A program made the position numbers and the translations under genes. This document shows, one piece after another, positions 21,707-22,267 of a DNA stretch of 22,267 nucleotides. This stretch comes from Chloroflexota bacterium. GTDB taxonomy: Bacteria > Chloroflexota > Anaerolineae > UBA1429. Below the pieces are notes generated by a model. It did no database searches. It was given only the letters and a program-made list of their open reading frames with translations, and was not told the origin of the DNA. Location of the stretch: assembly GCA_012515695.1 (NCBI GenBank), contig JAAYXX010000312.1:1-22267 (forward strand), read 5' to 3'. How positions within the stretch are numbered: the first letter of the stretch is position 1; each line of letters begins with the position of its first letter.

Positions 21707-22267
21707 TTACTCTTCGCCTGCTTCCTCTTCGGCAGCGGATTCCTCTACTACCTCTGCCTCTTCCTCGACGGTAGCGCGCGGCACAGTGACAGAGATCACT
21801 TCGCTGTCCGGGTCATCCAGCACGGTAACGCCAGCCGGAATAGCCAGGTCAGCGACCCGGATCAGGCTGTCGAAACCTTCCATGGAGCTGATGTCCACGA
21901 CAATCTCGGCGGGCATATCACGGGGCAAGCACTCGACCTGGAGATTGTCCAAAATCTGGACGATAACGCCGCCCAGTTCGGTTACCGGCGCTTCGCCGTG
22001 TTGCACGATGGGCACCATGTTGCGCATGGTCTCGCTTGCCACGACGGCGAGCATGTCCACGTGCAAAATCTGGCGGGTAATAGGGTCGCGCTGGATATCT
22101 CGGATGAATGTATCGTGGGTCTCTCCATCGAGGTTGACTGTTACGAGGCGGCTGGTACCTGCATGTTGGATTACCAGTTCGATGTTGCGATAGTCAAACT
22201 GGACGCTTTTCGCCTCGAATCCGTGTCCATAAATCACGCCGGGCACCTGGCCCGTGCGCCTGAGGGC
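21707..22267 (-). CDS. rplY: 50S ribosomal protein L25, long (CTC/TL5) form, 5' end outside the window
   Basis: The minus-strand frame is open to the right edge, so the start codon lies beyond the window; 186 codons and a stop are visible. The visible N-terminus reads ALRRTGQVPGVIYGHG, the diagnostic L25 segment. It is followed by the 5S-rRNA-binding beta-barrel domain (ending near DPITRQILHVDML) and the second domain that defines the long CTC/TL5 form (through SEVISVTVPRA). The protein ends in a strongly acidic tail of about 20 residues. L25 binds 5S rRNA in the large ribosomal subunit. An internal GTG at 22246 gives a shorter frame but would delete conserved residues and is not the start. 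The gene converges with the RRM gene. Confidence 0.95.
   Translation of the reverse strand, partial: ALRRTGQVPGVIYGHGFEAKSVQFDYRNIELVIQHAGTSRLVTVNLDGETHDTFIRDIQRDPITRQILHVDMLAVVASETMRNMVPIVQHGEAPVTELGGVIVQILDNLQVECLPRDMPAEIVVDISSMEGFDSLIRVADLAIPAGVTVLDDPDSEVISVTVPRATVEEEAEVVEESAAEEEAGEE

Overview
The window is GC-rich (roughly 60 % by eye), densely coding bacterial chromosome with clear Shine-Dalgarno sites, sigma-70-type promoters and intrinsic terminators. The gene mix points to a Chloroflexota bacterium, perhaps Anaerolineae or Caldilineae: a CarD/CdnL regulator, a stand-alone RRM protein, a tungsten/molybdenum aldehyde:ferredoxin oxidoreductase, long-form L25, a secreted M23 protease with a Pro/Thr tail, and many carbohydrate-acid enzymes. 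That placement is inference; there is no rRNA or tRNA here to anchor it.

Layout. 1-1699 (minus): a partial GNAT acetyltransferase, an aldo/keto reductase and MsrB. 2043-4022 (plus): a short beta-mannosidase-like GH2 enzyme. 4094-7717 (minus): two Gfo/Idh/MocA oxidoreductases separated by a MITE-like element, and an enolase-superfamily (mandelate racemase type) sugar-acid enzyme whose promoter carries a palindromic operator. 7911-10594 (plus): a Cys-rich two-cluster ferredoxin-type protein and an orphan GAF-PAS histidine kinase. 10663-18409 (minus): CarD, a structured RNA or leader with its own strong promoter and terminator, a repeat-rich spacer, a xylose-isomerase-like epimerase, a GH38 alpha-mannosidase and a secreted LasA-type M23 peptidase. 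18943-21522 (plus): the aldehyde:ferredoxin oxidoreductase and the RRM protein, each with a structured leader. 21707-end (minus): partial 50S L25.

How the genes may fit together. GH2, GH38, the epimerase, two oxidoreductases and the enolase-superfamily enzyme look like a dispersed module for taking apart mannose-containing glycans inside the cell and oxidising or dehydrating the resulting sugars. None of these enzymes has a signal peptide, and no transporter lies in the window. The Cys-rich ferredoxin, the soluble kinase, MsrB and the tungsten enzyme are redox-related but not obviously one pathway.

The most interesting material is regulatory. It comprises a 17-bp palindrome that exactly fills a promoter spacer; a roughly 210-nt RNA with promoter, rod-like fold and terminator ahead of carD; a hairpin that would hold the AOR start codon in its stem and the ribosome-binding site in its loop; and a long leader with alternative pairings before the RRM gene. 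No phage, transposase, CRISPR array, rRNA or tRNA was seen.
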